Positions 1 through 6,029 of a DNA stretch of 6,029 nucleotides are shown here, one piece after another. The notes beneath the pieces are model-generated. The model did no database searches and had not been told where the DNA came from. It saw nothing but the letters and a program-made list of their open reading frames with translations. How positions within the stretch are numbered: the stretch's first letter is position 1; each line of letters starts with the position of its first letter. The position numbers and the translations under genes are program-made. This DNA comes from Pseudomonadota bacterium (GTDB lineage Bacteria; Pseudomonadota; Alphaproteobacteria; Acetobacterales; Acetobacteraceae): contig JAJZCS010000138.1 in the NCBI GenBank assembly GCA_021829055.1, positions 1 to 6,029 of the forward strand, read 5' to 3'.

Positions 1-179
1 CGCTCGAGCAGCCCGGGCAGCGCGCCGACGAGAAAATCGACCGGCTCGCGTTCCATTTCGGCACGCAGCCGCGATTGCGCGCGCAGCACTGCCGCCGGGC
101 AGGCACCGAAGGAGCCGTGATTCAGATACGTGACCGCAGGATCGAGCCTCCACAGCGAGGCCCATCGGTTCGACGACAC
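1..179 (-). CDS. Class V aminotransferase, isopenicillin-N-epimerase-like (N-terminal part, cut by window edge)
   Basis: PLP-dependent fold-type I enzyme of the class V aminotransferase / cysteine desulfurase superfamily, isopenicillin-N epimerase-like branch; cytoplasmic. Only 59 residues are visible. They carry the family's N-terminal signature: a short W-x-LDPAVT lead (residues 10-17), then YLNHGSFGACP (18-28), followed by an amphipathic helix containing AQSRLRAEMEREPVDFL (34-50). In the family this glycine-rich stretch lies near the active site; the PLP lysine would lie beyond the window. The start is the GTG at 179-177: the frame upstream has no ATG, GTG or TTG back to the TGA at 321-323, and a later start would remove the signature. 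A weak GAG lies 6 bases before the GTG. The substrate cannot be deduced, since many such proteins are not epimerases. No neighbour suggests a pathway. Confidence 0.87.
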   Translation of the reverse strand, partial: MSSNRWASLWRLDPAVTYLNHGSFGACPAAVLRAQSRLRAEMEREPVDFLVGALPGLLE

Positions 180-848
180 GGTGCGCTCAACCTGTTGCGC
201 GGCTCCCCGGGTGGGCCACGGAAGCCGCAGTGTCGCAGGGAGGCCCCTGAACGCACAAGACGCAAATTGCGCAGCGTATCCGCCTCGTCGCCAATCGACC
301 CCGGCGTGACACTGAGCCCGTCATCCACCGTGTGCGCCAGGAGACGACCGATGAACACTCGCGCGCTCTCCGCGGCCCGCCTCGATTCGCACCGCCCGTC
401 GCGCGAGCCGCCGGACCCTCATCTGGGCAGACCTGACTCGCCACCGGCCTACGTCCGGAGTCACCGAACCACCCAATCACCGAAGTCGCGCGTCAGACTG
501 CCAATCGTGATCATGCGTGTGCTGCAGCGGTAGAAACGCTCGACAGCGATCTGCACACCGCTCTCATCGAGTACCGTCGCAACGCGCACCTCGCGGTGCG
601 TCCGGTCCAGGCCGACCATCGCAGCGTGCGTGCCTACGAAGCCGTCACTAGAAAGATTTTCGTTGCCGAGGCGAACGAGGCGACTACCGTGATGACGTTC
701 GCGAAAATTTTTGCTTCGAACGGCCCAGGTCCTCACAGATTGCATCGCACCCGGACCACGATACCCTAGAACTTAGCGCCGGTGATGTCGCCTCACCGCT
801 CCTGCGACGGATGCCCCACGTCGTTCCAGGGGAGAGCGCCCTATGGGA
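180..848. other. Gene-poor stretch between aminotransferase start and ankyrin gene
   Basis: No reading frame here is convincing on either strand. Both flanking genes are on the minus strand, so this stretch is upstream of the aminotransferase and downstream of the ankyrin gene. It contains two weak candidates on the minus strand: a fragment at 461-619 resembling the start of an IS110-type transposase, and a small frame at 122-358 starting with GTG behind a GGAGAG at 366-371. The part at 620-745 is A/T-richer (runs of A and T around 655-720). I see no tRNA, clear terminator or recognisable promoter. The best reading is a decayed accessory segment. Confidence 0.5.
461..619 (-). pseudogene. Possible remnant of an IS110-family transposase N-terminus
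   Basis: A 52-residue peptide beginning with an ATG at 619. Its first 30 residues follow the pattern MVGLD-x(3)-RE-V-RVATVLDESG, then IAVERFYRC. This resembles the opening beta strands of IS110-type transposases (RuvC-like DEDD fold, usually [V/Y]GID-x-x-K-x(3)-V-x-VLD-x-G), where the first aspartate is catalytic. Codons in this part favour G/C in the third position, as real genes here do. The frame ends at 461 after only a small part of the usual 300-400 residues, no other DEDD or serine motif follows, and there is no Shine-Dalgarno sequence. If real it is a dead fragment. It could also be a decayed gene of another kind or a chance match. Confidence 0.2.
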
Positions 849-1709
849 TCAGAGGCTTGAGATTGGCCGCGTACTGCACCCCTTTGCGGTGGCCAAATAA
901 GTGGGCCTCTTACCGCCCGGCTGCAGCACGTCGTTCAAGTTCGGGCCGTGAGCCAGCAGCAGCTTCGCGGTGGCGTAATAGCCTCCTTCGACGACGTTTT
1001 CCAAAGCCGTGTTCCCCATGGGGCCGACCTGGCCGGTATTCGCACCATGATCCAACAAAAATCGCACGACCGTCGTCTCTCCGCCGGCGGCCGCATCGGG
1101 CAGCGGTGCGTTCATCGACGACGCGTCCGCGGCGCTGTTGCTCGAGAGCAGCGAAGTGCCGTCGTTGACCAGTTCCGTGACACTGCTGAGCTGACCGATC
1201 GCAATCGCAAAGGTGAGCAAACTGAAAGTCTCGAACCGAACTCCGTTGGTGCGGACCTGGAGATTCGGGTTGATCCCGGCGCTGAGCGCACGCTGGAGGG
1301 CGGCGACATTGCCATAAATCACATCCATCACGATGGGGATGTCCCGCGCGGCGTTACGGTCAAAGCGCTGCATTCCGGCCCGGGTGAACTGTGCGTAGCG
1401 TTGCAGGCTCTTGCCCGTCAGTGGGCACCGGAGCGACGAGCGCCGCACGAGGCGCCCCGCGCGCACCAACGTACTCAGCGAAATTTTCGGGAGCGTTGTT
1501 CCAGGATGCCGCCGAACCGCGGTTGCGTCCAACGTATGCGTCGCAAGGGCCGCTGCAGCGCGCAGCGCGAACCCATTAGACTTCCTTGCCGGTTGGCGTG
1601 CAGGTCTCTCGAACAGTCCACCAATCGCCACCGCAAAAATCAGGATCACCATAACCCATCGCCACGAGCGTCGCGACCGCGTCCGCACTACTGCAAGAAG
1701 TGCTGTCAT
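849..1709 (-). CDS. Membrane-anchored ankyrin-repeat protein
   Basis: A 286-residue protein. The start chosen is the ATG at 1709-1707: it is followed by an arginine-rich stretch (residues 9-17, RTRSRRSWR) and a hydrophobic segment (18-33, WVMVILIFAVAIGGLF), a typical N-in signal anchor that would place the rest in the periplasm. A GAGAGA lies about 10 bases upstream. The frame remains open to 1847, but those extra residues are not protein-like. Residues 35-122 are a basic linker of no known family. From about 123 on there are ankyrin units: 123-159 (YGNVAALQRALSAGINPN), 160-199 (divergent), 200-232 (VVRFLLDHGAN) and 233-269 (ATAKLLLAHGPN). Ankyrin repeats bind other proteins; the partner is unknown. 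Immediately downstream genes are absent, so no operon. The last 9 residues look out of frame (see findings); an alternative frame ends at 841. Confidence 0.72.
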   Translation of the reverse strand: MTALLAVVRTRSRRSWRWVMVILIFAVAIGGLFERPARQPARKSNGFALRAAAALATHTLDATAVRRHPGTTLPKISLSTLVRAGRLVRRSSLRCPLTGKSLQRYAQFTRAGMQRFDRNAARDIPIVMDVIYGNVAALQRALSAGINPNLQVRTNGVRFETFSLLTFAIAIGQLSSVTELVNDGTSLLSSNSAADASSMNAPLPDAAAGGETTVVRFLLDHGANTGQVGPMGNTALENVVEGGYYATAKLLLAHGPNLNDVLQPGGKRPTYLATAKGCSTRPISSL

Positions 1710-1850
1710 GGCCGATATCTCTCGCGCCCCGCGAAGACGAAAAATCAAAACGCTGCGCACTCGTGAGACTATTAACGGGGTCGGCCATCGAGTGGATCTT
1801 GTCGCTTCACAACGATTTACGATCATACGCATGCCGATCCGGCCCATTAC

Positions 1851-1886
1851 CGCTGGGCGCCGAATGATTCACGAACGCGCCCAGCG
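1851..1886. repeat. Perfect 10-bp inverted repeat
   Basis: CGCTGGGCGC at 1851-1860 and its exact reverse complement GCGCCCAGCG at 1877-1886, separated by 16 bases. The spacer begins with CGAATGATTC (1861-1870), and the same 10-mer recurs exactly 60 bases later at 1921-1930. There is no T-run on either side, so it is not an intrinsic terminator. It lies about 140 bases upstream of the ankyrin gene start and could be a protein-binding site, a structured leader of that gene, or a relic of a mobile element end. Confidence 0.55.
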
Positions 1887-2078
1887 ATTCACTGCCGTCA
1901 TTGGTCGCGACGACGCCATTCGAATGATTCGGGAAGATGGCAGCAGGCCGCCGAATTGGTGTGCCGTGGTCGCAACCGATGGCGCCCGCCCGCTTCGCAA
2001 CGAACGTCGGCGTTTCAAAGATAAATATCAGGCCCACCGGATTGGCCGCTCGATTTGCATCATAGGTCGAATTATGAA

Positions 2079-2100
2079 GGTCTCCGAATGACTCGGAGCC
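2079..2100. repeat. Short inverted repeat (hairpin)
   Basis: The arms are GG-T-CTCCGA (2079-2087) and TCGGAGCC (2093-2100), pairing over 8 bp with one bulged T at 2081 and a 5-base loop. No T-run follows in either direction. Function unknown. Confidence 0.35.
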
Positions 2101-2622
2101 GCGCTGTTGCCGAGTGTCTGGATTTTCCGGAACGCCTGTTACGCGCAAATCCCGCATGCAACATTTCCACCATCCCACCTCTCTGACTCGTCCCGTCAAA
2201 TCTCCCATCACAGCATCGGCGCCAATGTGATGGCTGGAGTCAAATAACAATTTCCGGATTGAAGAGAAAGCCACCATGCGATCCCGCCAGGGTTTCATGC
2301 TTGCCAGCCGATCACCATCACGACTTGCGGTGCGGGCACCCCATGGGGACCGATTGAGCCGATGGGTGGGACGCGCAGAGAAAAGACTCAATTATCGTCC
2401 CGAACATCATCATATGAGGCTCATCGAACAAGCCCGCAGTATTTCCGCCACCTCTACAGAACCACTTCCGCACAACTTCAACTCACAATCAAAGACCTTC
2501 AATTCCCGGTAAGTCCCCTTCCTAACATTTATTAAGTGCTCACCTGCTGTTACCTGTTACTTCCCAAGATAACCGCCATCGCCTCATTTCGCACACCAAA
2601 ACACCATAAACAAGGCGGGCGA

Positions 2623-2640
2623 ACGTCACAATATCGTCAC
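2623..2640 (+). promoter_or_regulatory. Pho-box-like direct repeat
   Basis: Two near-identical 7-mers, ACGTCAC (2623-2629) and TCGTCAC (2634-2640), are separated by the A/T-only spacer AATA. This 7+4+7 layout with an 11-bp period is that of the PhoB box (CTGTCAT, A/T-rich 4-mer, CTGTCA[T/C]). Each half shares GTCA and an acceptable last base but lacks the CT at the front. The site lies about 540 bases upstream of the receptor start, far for a direct activator site unless transcription begins well upstream. Other OmpR-family regulators also bind repeats spaced 10-11 bp. Tentative. Confidence 0.25.
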
Positions 2641-2715
2641 ATTGAAGCCATATCGTATTTCGATGGCAACGGATATGCGATCTGCTGCGACGACCCAGGA
2701 AAAACTCCCACGTGG

Positions 2716-2749
2716 CAGGGATCCGAGTTGCTCGCTCAATCGGATCCTG
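2716..2749. repeat. Stable bulged hairpin with GGATCC in both arms
   Basis: Pairing: CAG (2716-2718) with CTG (2747-2749), GATCCGA (2720-2726) with TCGGATC (2740-2746), and TTG (2728-2730) with CAA (2737-2739). This gives 13 bp with single bulged G bases at 2719 and 2727 and a 6-base loop. No T-run follows. It lies in the gene-poor region before the receptor and could be a structured part of a long leader or a small RNA. Confidence 0.45.
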
Positions 2750-2996
2750 TCATCCGCTCGAAGGCGGGCGCGCGCACCAGCGCTCCCGGCGCACGACACA
2801 CCAATGGGGCTCGCCGTCATTGCCCTTCCTGGTCCACTGACCGTGACTCAAAAGCGAGCACTACCGACGACCATTCGATCGCATCAACGCGGCCCATCAG
2901 ACTGACGCCACTGGACAGCCAAGAAATGGCCATTCGGAACAACAGACCGAATCTTAACGCCCTTGATGGTAAGGCACGAACCTGCGCCACGCACCG

Positions 2997-3013
2997 GGTT
3001 CGACTCTCGAACC
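2997..3013. repeat. Perfect 7-bp palindrome within a tRNA-like patch
   Basis: GGTTCGA (2997-3003), three-base spacer CTC, TCGAACC (3007-3013). The plus-strand GGTTCGACTC looks like a tRNA T-loop, and about 25 bases upstream lies GGTAAGGCAC (2967-2976), a sequence typical of a tRNA D-arm. No complete tRNA can be folded here (see findings). Confidence 0.4.
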
Positions 3014-3171
3014 GATTCCCACACAAAAGCACAGGACTGACCCTCTGTCAGCCCGGAATTGCGGGCAACGCATAGCTGCATCCAGTGCCGCTCCGTCCGC
3101 AGAGTCGAACACCTCCAACCCGAACTCACGCTGAGCAAAAATTCCTCTCTTTTCTGTAACTCAACTGCACT

Positions 3172-3175
3172 GGAG
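3172..3175 (+). promoter_or_regulatory. Ribosome binding site of the receptor gene
   Basis: GGAG sits 5 bases before the ATG at 3181. It decides the start between that ATG and a second in-frame ATG at 3190 (14 bases away, too far). No convincing -35/-10 pair is visible just upstream. Confidence 0.75.
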
Positions 3176-3180
3176 TCAGT

Positions 3181-5628
3181 ATGACAAGTATGCCGTCGTC
3201 GCGCAGGTCATTCGCGTTGGCAATTGCCGCTGCAATAGGACTCTGTGGAATGCCAGGCCGCCAGTGCGCGCTTGCTGCCGAACCTAGTTCAACACCCACA
3301 TCGATACCGGAACATCCTCAAGTTCAGACTACCGACGATTCCCTGCAGGATCCCGGGGCGACGCTGAGTACGATACTCGTCTCAGCAACCAAAGCGTTAG
3401 ACACCCTTGACTCTCTGCCTACAAAAGAACAAATATTTGACTCAACACAATCTATCAAAGTGATAAGCGAGCGACAGCTGCAGACCGTCGGTCCATCGGC
3501 GGGCGCCAGTCAAATATTGGCGATTGCACCAGGCGTCAATACCAGTACGGATTCTCCGACCGGCGCGACCCGCGGCAGCGTCAGCATAAATGGCATGAAA
3601 ACCGGCTGGTCGGGTGCGGCCGGCAATGGGAATGACGGCACGGTTATGGTTACCTTCGACGGCGTCCCGATGGTGGACCCCGCCTATGCCGTTTGGGGAA
3701 CGAATGAAATCCCCAGTATGTCGATGATTAAAGGGGTCAGCGTGACCTATGGCCCCGGATACCCAGTAAACCGCTGGTTCGAAAATATCGGCGGATCAGT
3801 CAATTTTGTTCCCCTCCAGCCCTCTCAAAAGGCAGGCGCAACGGTCGGGGCGTTCTACGGCACCTACAACAGCAAGGGCGTCGACTTCAGCCTGACATCG
3901 GGAAATGTAGACGGCTGGTCTGCCGTGATAGCCGGCGCAACCTCTAGTTCAAACAATTACCTACATGGATATGGATTTAACAATCCAAGCTCCAGTTATG
4001 CCTCCTATTTCAAGCTGCGCCGTAGATTTCATCATGGGCATTTCAGTATTGGCGCATATATCGCCAGAAGCGCCGGATATCGACCCGTAAACATCCCTGT
4101 GCATGCCCGCACTGGCGGGCCTACCGTAAATGGGCAGCTGCTTAGTCAGCAAACAACTGGTTTCTATACGACTCTTCCGTTTTCCATGTACTGGAAGAAG
4201 GCCATCAACAAGAGCTATATCATTTACTCGAAATTCGAAAATCGACTGGAAAAGAGACTAACTTTACACAATTTACTCTGGTTCCGACGTGGAATGCGAG
4301 AGCATCTTCACCAAGACCCGAGCTACTCTACTAATCAACAAAGTCAGTATTACCGCGCAACCGACGATACATACGGCGACAAGCTCTATTTGACTGCGAG
4401 GCTGCCCAGAAACACTTTGTCATTTGGCGGCTATCTTCTGAACAACAGTTATTACTCACTGCTGGATTTCTGGACTTCAGGTGAACCGGCCACGTCTCTA
4501 GACGGACAGGGAGTCGACGTCAATGATCTCGAAAACGGGGAAAGCCCCGCCCCACCGAATCTATACTACAGCTTCAATATTCCGTGGCACTTTCACAGTA
4601 ATTACCTCTATATCACCGATCTCGCTGCCTTTATTCAGGACAATATTCGCCCAATTCGAAATCTGCGCATATCCCCAGGGGTACGACTTGTACGATTCCA
4701 GACCAGTTACAACAGCGACGTAAACACGCGTTGGCCCCTGAATGTTCAATACGATCTCGGAGGGAACAATGGAGATTATTTCCTCAATTCCAGCACAGAC
4801 TTCACGGAAGTCGAGCCATCGCTCGGGATCAACTGGAGAATCCTTCCCGCGTTGAGTTTGTATGCGAACTTTTCCAGGTCTTATGCGGCAACCGCGGGCG
4901 CCTCTGGGACGTACGCCCATTATTTAGCGACAAGCCTGCGACCACAGGCTTCCACTCAGTATCAGGTCGGCATCAAGGCGTACGTCCGAAACGATGCATT
5001 GCTTCATGATGCATCGTTCGGAATCAATTACTACCACCTGAACGACACAAACCAGAGACTCGCGATCTCTCTCGCAAACGGAACCAACGAGTTCTCATCC
5101 GGCTCCTCCGTATTTCACGGAGTAAACATGTATTTCGATGACCACCCGGTTGGCGCACTCTATGTTTTCACAAATCTCAGCTTCGAGAAGGCTAATTATT
5201 CGAATTATACGAACAGCCACGGAAGTTATAATGGACTGCCGGTAGCGAACGTTCCGGCGCAGACCGCGAATGTTGGCGCATTCTACAAATTGTATCGATA
5301 TGGAGCGCTGATCGAGCCTCGCACCTGGTGGAGCTATACTGGATCGCAAACCATTTTCAACAATTACACGGATAAGCCAAGCTCAACGAAGCTTCCGGCC
5401 TTCGGAATATGGAACGCCGCGGTACAACTGAATTTCGGGCGACGATACCATCTTGACGACCTCCATCATTTTACCGTGGATTTCGGCGTACTTAACCTGC
5501 TCGATAATCAATACAACATTTTTGAGTACAGATCAGGTGGTGGTTTCGGGCTGAACAACGGGCAGCTGGCAGGCATGCCGGGAGCGCCCACAACGTACTA
5601 CCTGAACATCAAGGCCAGCGTTAGCTGA
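3181..5628 (+). CDS. TonB-dependent outer-membrane receptor
   Basis: An 815-residue outer-membrane active transporter, a normal length for the family. It would import a scarce ligand (siderophore, metal complex, vitamin or carbohydrate) using energy passed from the inner membrane by TonB-ExbB-ExbD. In order: Sec signal peptide (basic RR at 8-9, hydrophobic 11-22, likely cleavage near 32-33 after ALA/A); a short linker with no STN domain, so no sign of sigma-factor signalling; a TonB-box-like TLSTILVSAT at 61-70; a plug domain at about 80-212, including the typical VMVTFDGVPMVDP (155-167), VSVTYGPG (186-193) and GGSVNFVP (204-211); then a 22-strand barrel with many aromatic-rich alternating strands and a TVDFGVLNLLDNQYN motif near the end. 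The last residues are YYLNIKASVS, without a terminal aromatic. It has its own ribosome binding site and terminator, so it is probably monocistronic. Its codons are more A/T-rich than the edge genes, a possible sign of transfer. The substrate is unknown; no transport or biosynthesis gene is adjacent. Confidence 0.95.
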   Translation: MTSMPSSRRSFALAIAAAIGLCGMPGRQCALAAEPSSTPTSIPEHPQVQTTDDSLQDPGATLSTILVSATKALDTLDSLPTKEQIFDSTQSIKVISERQLQTVGPSAGASQILAIAPGVNTSTDSPTGATRGSVSINGMKTGWSGAAGNGNDGTVMVTFDGVPMVDPAYAVWGTNEIPSMSMIKGVSVTYGPGYPVNRWFENIGGSVNFVPLQPSQKAGATVGAFYGTYNSKGVDFSLTSGNVDGWSAVIAGATSSSNNYLHGYGFNNPSSSYASYFKLRRRFHHGHFSIGAYIARSAGYRPVNIPVHARTGGPTVNGQLLSQQTTGFYTTLPFSMYWKKAINKSYIIYSKFENRLEKRLTLHNLLWFRRGMREHLHQDPSYSTNQQSQYYRATDDTYGDKLYLTARLPRNTLSFGGYLLNNSYYSLLDFWTSGEPATSLDGQGVDVNDLENGESPAPPNLYYSFNIPWHFHSNYLYITDLAAFIQDNIRPIRNLRISPGVRLVRFQTSYNSDVNTRWPLNVQYDLGGNNGDYFLNSSTDFTEVEPSLGINWRILPALSLYANFSRSYAATAGASGTYAHYLATSLRPQASTQYQVGIKAYVRNDALLHDASFGINYYHLNDTNQRLAISLANGTNEFSSGSSVFHGVNMYFDDHPVGALYVFTNLSFEKANYSNYTNSHGSYNGLPVANVPAQTANVGAFYKLYRYGALIEPRTWWSYTGSQTIFNNYTDKPSSTKLPAFGIWNAAVQLNFGRRYHLDDLHHFTVDFGVLNLLDNQYNIFEYRSGGGFGLNNGQLAGMPGAPTTYYLNIKASVS

Positions 5629-5675
5629 AGGCACAATATCATCGGACTGCCCGTGCATGATGCGCGCACTATCTC

Positions 5676-5709
5676 GCCCACCCATCCGACCGGATGGGTG
5701 GGCCTTTTT
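5676..5709 (+). terminator. Rho-independent terminator of the receptor gene
   Basis: A 12-bp perfect GC-rich stem, GCCCACCCATCC (5676-5687) with GGATGGGTGGGC (5692-5703), has a 4-base loop and is followed by C and five T (5705-5709). It begins 47 bases after the receptor stop. There is no T-run for the opposite strand, so it acts on plus-strand transcripts and shields the converging thiolase gene. Confidence 0.93.
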
Positions 5710-5716
5710 AATCCTG

Positions 5717-5745
5717 ATCCCGCACCCATCGCCAATGTGCGGGGT
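5717..5745 (-). repeat. Inverted repeat between the converging genes
   Basis: ATCCCGCAC (5717-5725) pairs with GTGCGGGGT (5737-5745) over 9 bp, including one G-T wobble, around an 11-base loop. It lies about 135 bases past the thiolase stop and is the only sizeable hairpin on that gene's 3' side. No T-run follows on the minus strand, so it is at best a weak terminator or a 3' stabilising structure. The rest of 5710-5878 shows nothing recognisable. Confidence 0.35.
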
Positions 5746-5878
5746 GCATCGCGCTCGCGCGTACTATCTTCGCTCGCTTAAATGCCTCTTCGGCGGCGCG
5801 AGGTCTGTGGCAAAAGCTGTGTCCAGAGTCTGGGTTTTGGCTTCTTTCTCTGTCACGCCATTTCACGAAGTTGCTCGG

Positions 5879-6029
5879 CTAGTACACCTCGAAAATCCCG
5901 GCCGCCCCCATACCCGTGCCGATGCACATGGTGACCATGCCGTAGCCCTTCTGCCCCTTGTGGCGCATGCCGTGCACCAGCGTCGCGGTGCGAATCGCCC
6001 CGGTGGCCCCGAGCGGGTGACCGAGCGCA
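5879..6029 (-). CDS. Thiolase (acetyl-CoA C-acyltransferase), C-terminal end, cut by window edge
   Basis: The last 49 residues and TAG stop of a thiolase. Thiolases either cleave 3-ketoacyl-CoA with CoA (beta-oxidation, aromatic degradation) or condense two acetyl-CoA (polyhydroxyalkanoate and ketone routes); they are cytoplasmic. Two active-site signatures are visible: GHPLGATGAIR, with the catalytic His, and MVTMCIGTGMGAAGIFE, with the second catalytic Cys in the CxG motif. Both are intact, so the visible part looks functional. The first catalytic Cys lies beyond the window. The sequence between the motifs (HGMRHKGQKGYGMV) resembles FadA-like degradative enzymes more than PhaA-type ones, but the fragment is too short to choose. 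Codon use is strongly G/C at third positions, unlike the receptor. The gene converges with the receptor and is unlikely to be co-regulated with it. Confidence 0.93.
   Translation of the reverse strand, partial: ALGHPLGATGAIRTATLVHGMRHKGQKGYGMVTMCIGTGMGAAGIFEVY

Larger units (their letters stand above)
1710..3180. other. Long gene-poor region between divergent ankyrin and receptor genes
   Basis: About 1.47 kb separates the start of the ankyrin gene (minus strand) from the start of the receptor gene (plus strand). Frames here (for example 1807-2391 minus, 2276-2512 plus, 2536-3075 plus) overlap each other, show no recognisable domain, and have irregular codon use. I therefore call none of them a gene. 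What can be seen: a 10-bp perfect inverted repeat at 1851-1886; a bulged hairpin at 2079-2100; a Pho-box-like direct repeat at 2623-2640; a hairpin with a GGATCC in each arm at 2716-2749; and a tRNA-like patch with a 7-bp palindrome at about 2960-3021. The region is A/T-richer from about 2380 to 2660. It may hold decayed genes, a long leader, or an unrecognised small RNA. Confidence 0.5.

Noticed and set aside
75..533. 152-residue plus-strand frame at the window start
   Set aside because: It is antisense to the aminotransferase start, which carries clear family motifs; the arginine/proline-rich product is typical of a shadow frame.
948..1766. Long plus-strand frame opposite the ankyrin gene
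   Set aside because: It is the antisense shadow of a gene with recognisable ankyrin units; its own product is low in hydrophobic patterning and has no domain.
1807..2391. 194-residue minus-strand frame upstream of the ankyrin gene
   Set aside because: It has no recognisable domain, poor start context, irregular composition, and overlaps the 5' region of the ankyrin gene; it may be a chance frame.
2276..2512. 78-residue plus-strand frame with a weak AGAG upstream of its ATG
   Set aside because: It is rich in Arg and Ser with no domain, overlaps an opposing frame, and its second half is A/T-rich and unstructured; not supportable as a gene.
2900..2945. GCCACTGG near 2906 suggested a cobalamin riboswitch before the receptor
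   Set aside because: The other conserved blocks (the upstream AGGGAA and GGTG parts, the CCCGC-AACTG core, and a proper B12 box) are absent, so one short match is not enough.
2536..3075. 179-residue plus-strand frame just upstream of the receptor
   Set aside because: No conserved motif or ribosome binding site; its composition resembles translated non-coding DNA, and it includes the hairpin and tRNA-like patch.
5816..5850. Possible terminator hairpin for the thiolase (CCAGA-C-TCTGG)
   Set aside because: The one-base loop cannot form a stable stem, and no T-run follows on the minus strand.

Overview
The window looks like a chromosomal segment of a moderately GC-rich Gram-negative bacterium. 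The evidence is a TonB-dependent outer-membrane receptor with a Sec signal peptide, a class V aminotransferase and a thiolase. The two truncated edge genes resemble versions common in beta- and gammaproteobacteria (Burkholderiales or Xanthomonadales-like), but no rRNA or other marker fixes the lineage. The edge genes are visibly more GC-rich than the centre, where the receptor gene and the DNA before it carry many A/T-rich codons and runs.

Layout: (1) 1-179, minus strand: the first 59 codons of an isopenicillin-N-epimerase-like class V aminotransferase, starting at a GTG. (2) 180-848: about 670 bases with no confident gene. It holds a possible IS110-type transposase start fragment and a small GTG-started reading frame. 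(3) 849-1709, minus strand: an orphan membrane-anchored ankyrin-repeat protein, with signs of a one-base frameshift close to its C-terminus. (4) 1710-3180: about 1.47 kb of gene-poor DNA with several inverted repeats, a Pho-box-like direct repeat and a tRNA-like patch. (5) 3181-5628, plus strand: a complete 815-residue TonB-dependent receptor with its own ribosome binding site, followed by a textbook intrinsic terminator at 5676-5709. (6) 5879-6029, minus strand: the last 49 codons and stop of a thiolase that converges on the receptor.

The genes do not form an operon and share no obvious pathway. The receptor stands alone: no tonB/exbB/exbD, ABC transporter, sigma/anti-sigma pair or catabolic gene lies beside it, so its substrate cannot be read from context. 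I see no clear new system. The points most worth a second look are the long structured DNA before the receptor (Pho-box-like repeat, 10-bp perfect inverted repeat) and the orphan ankyrin protein with a probable periplasmic location.
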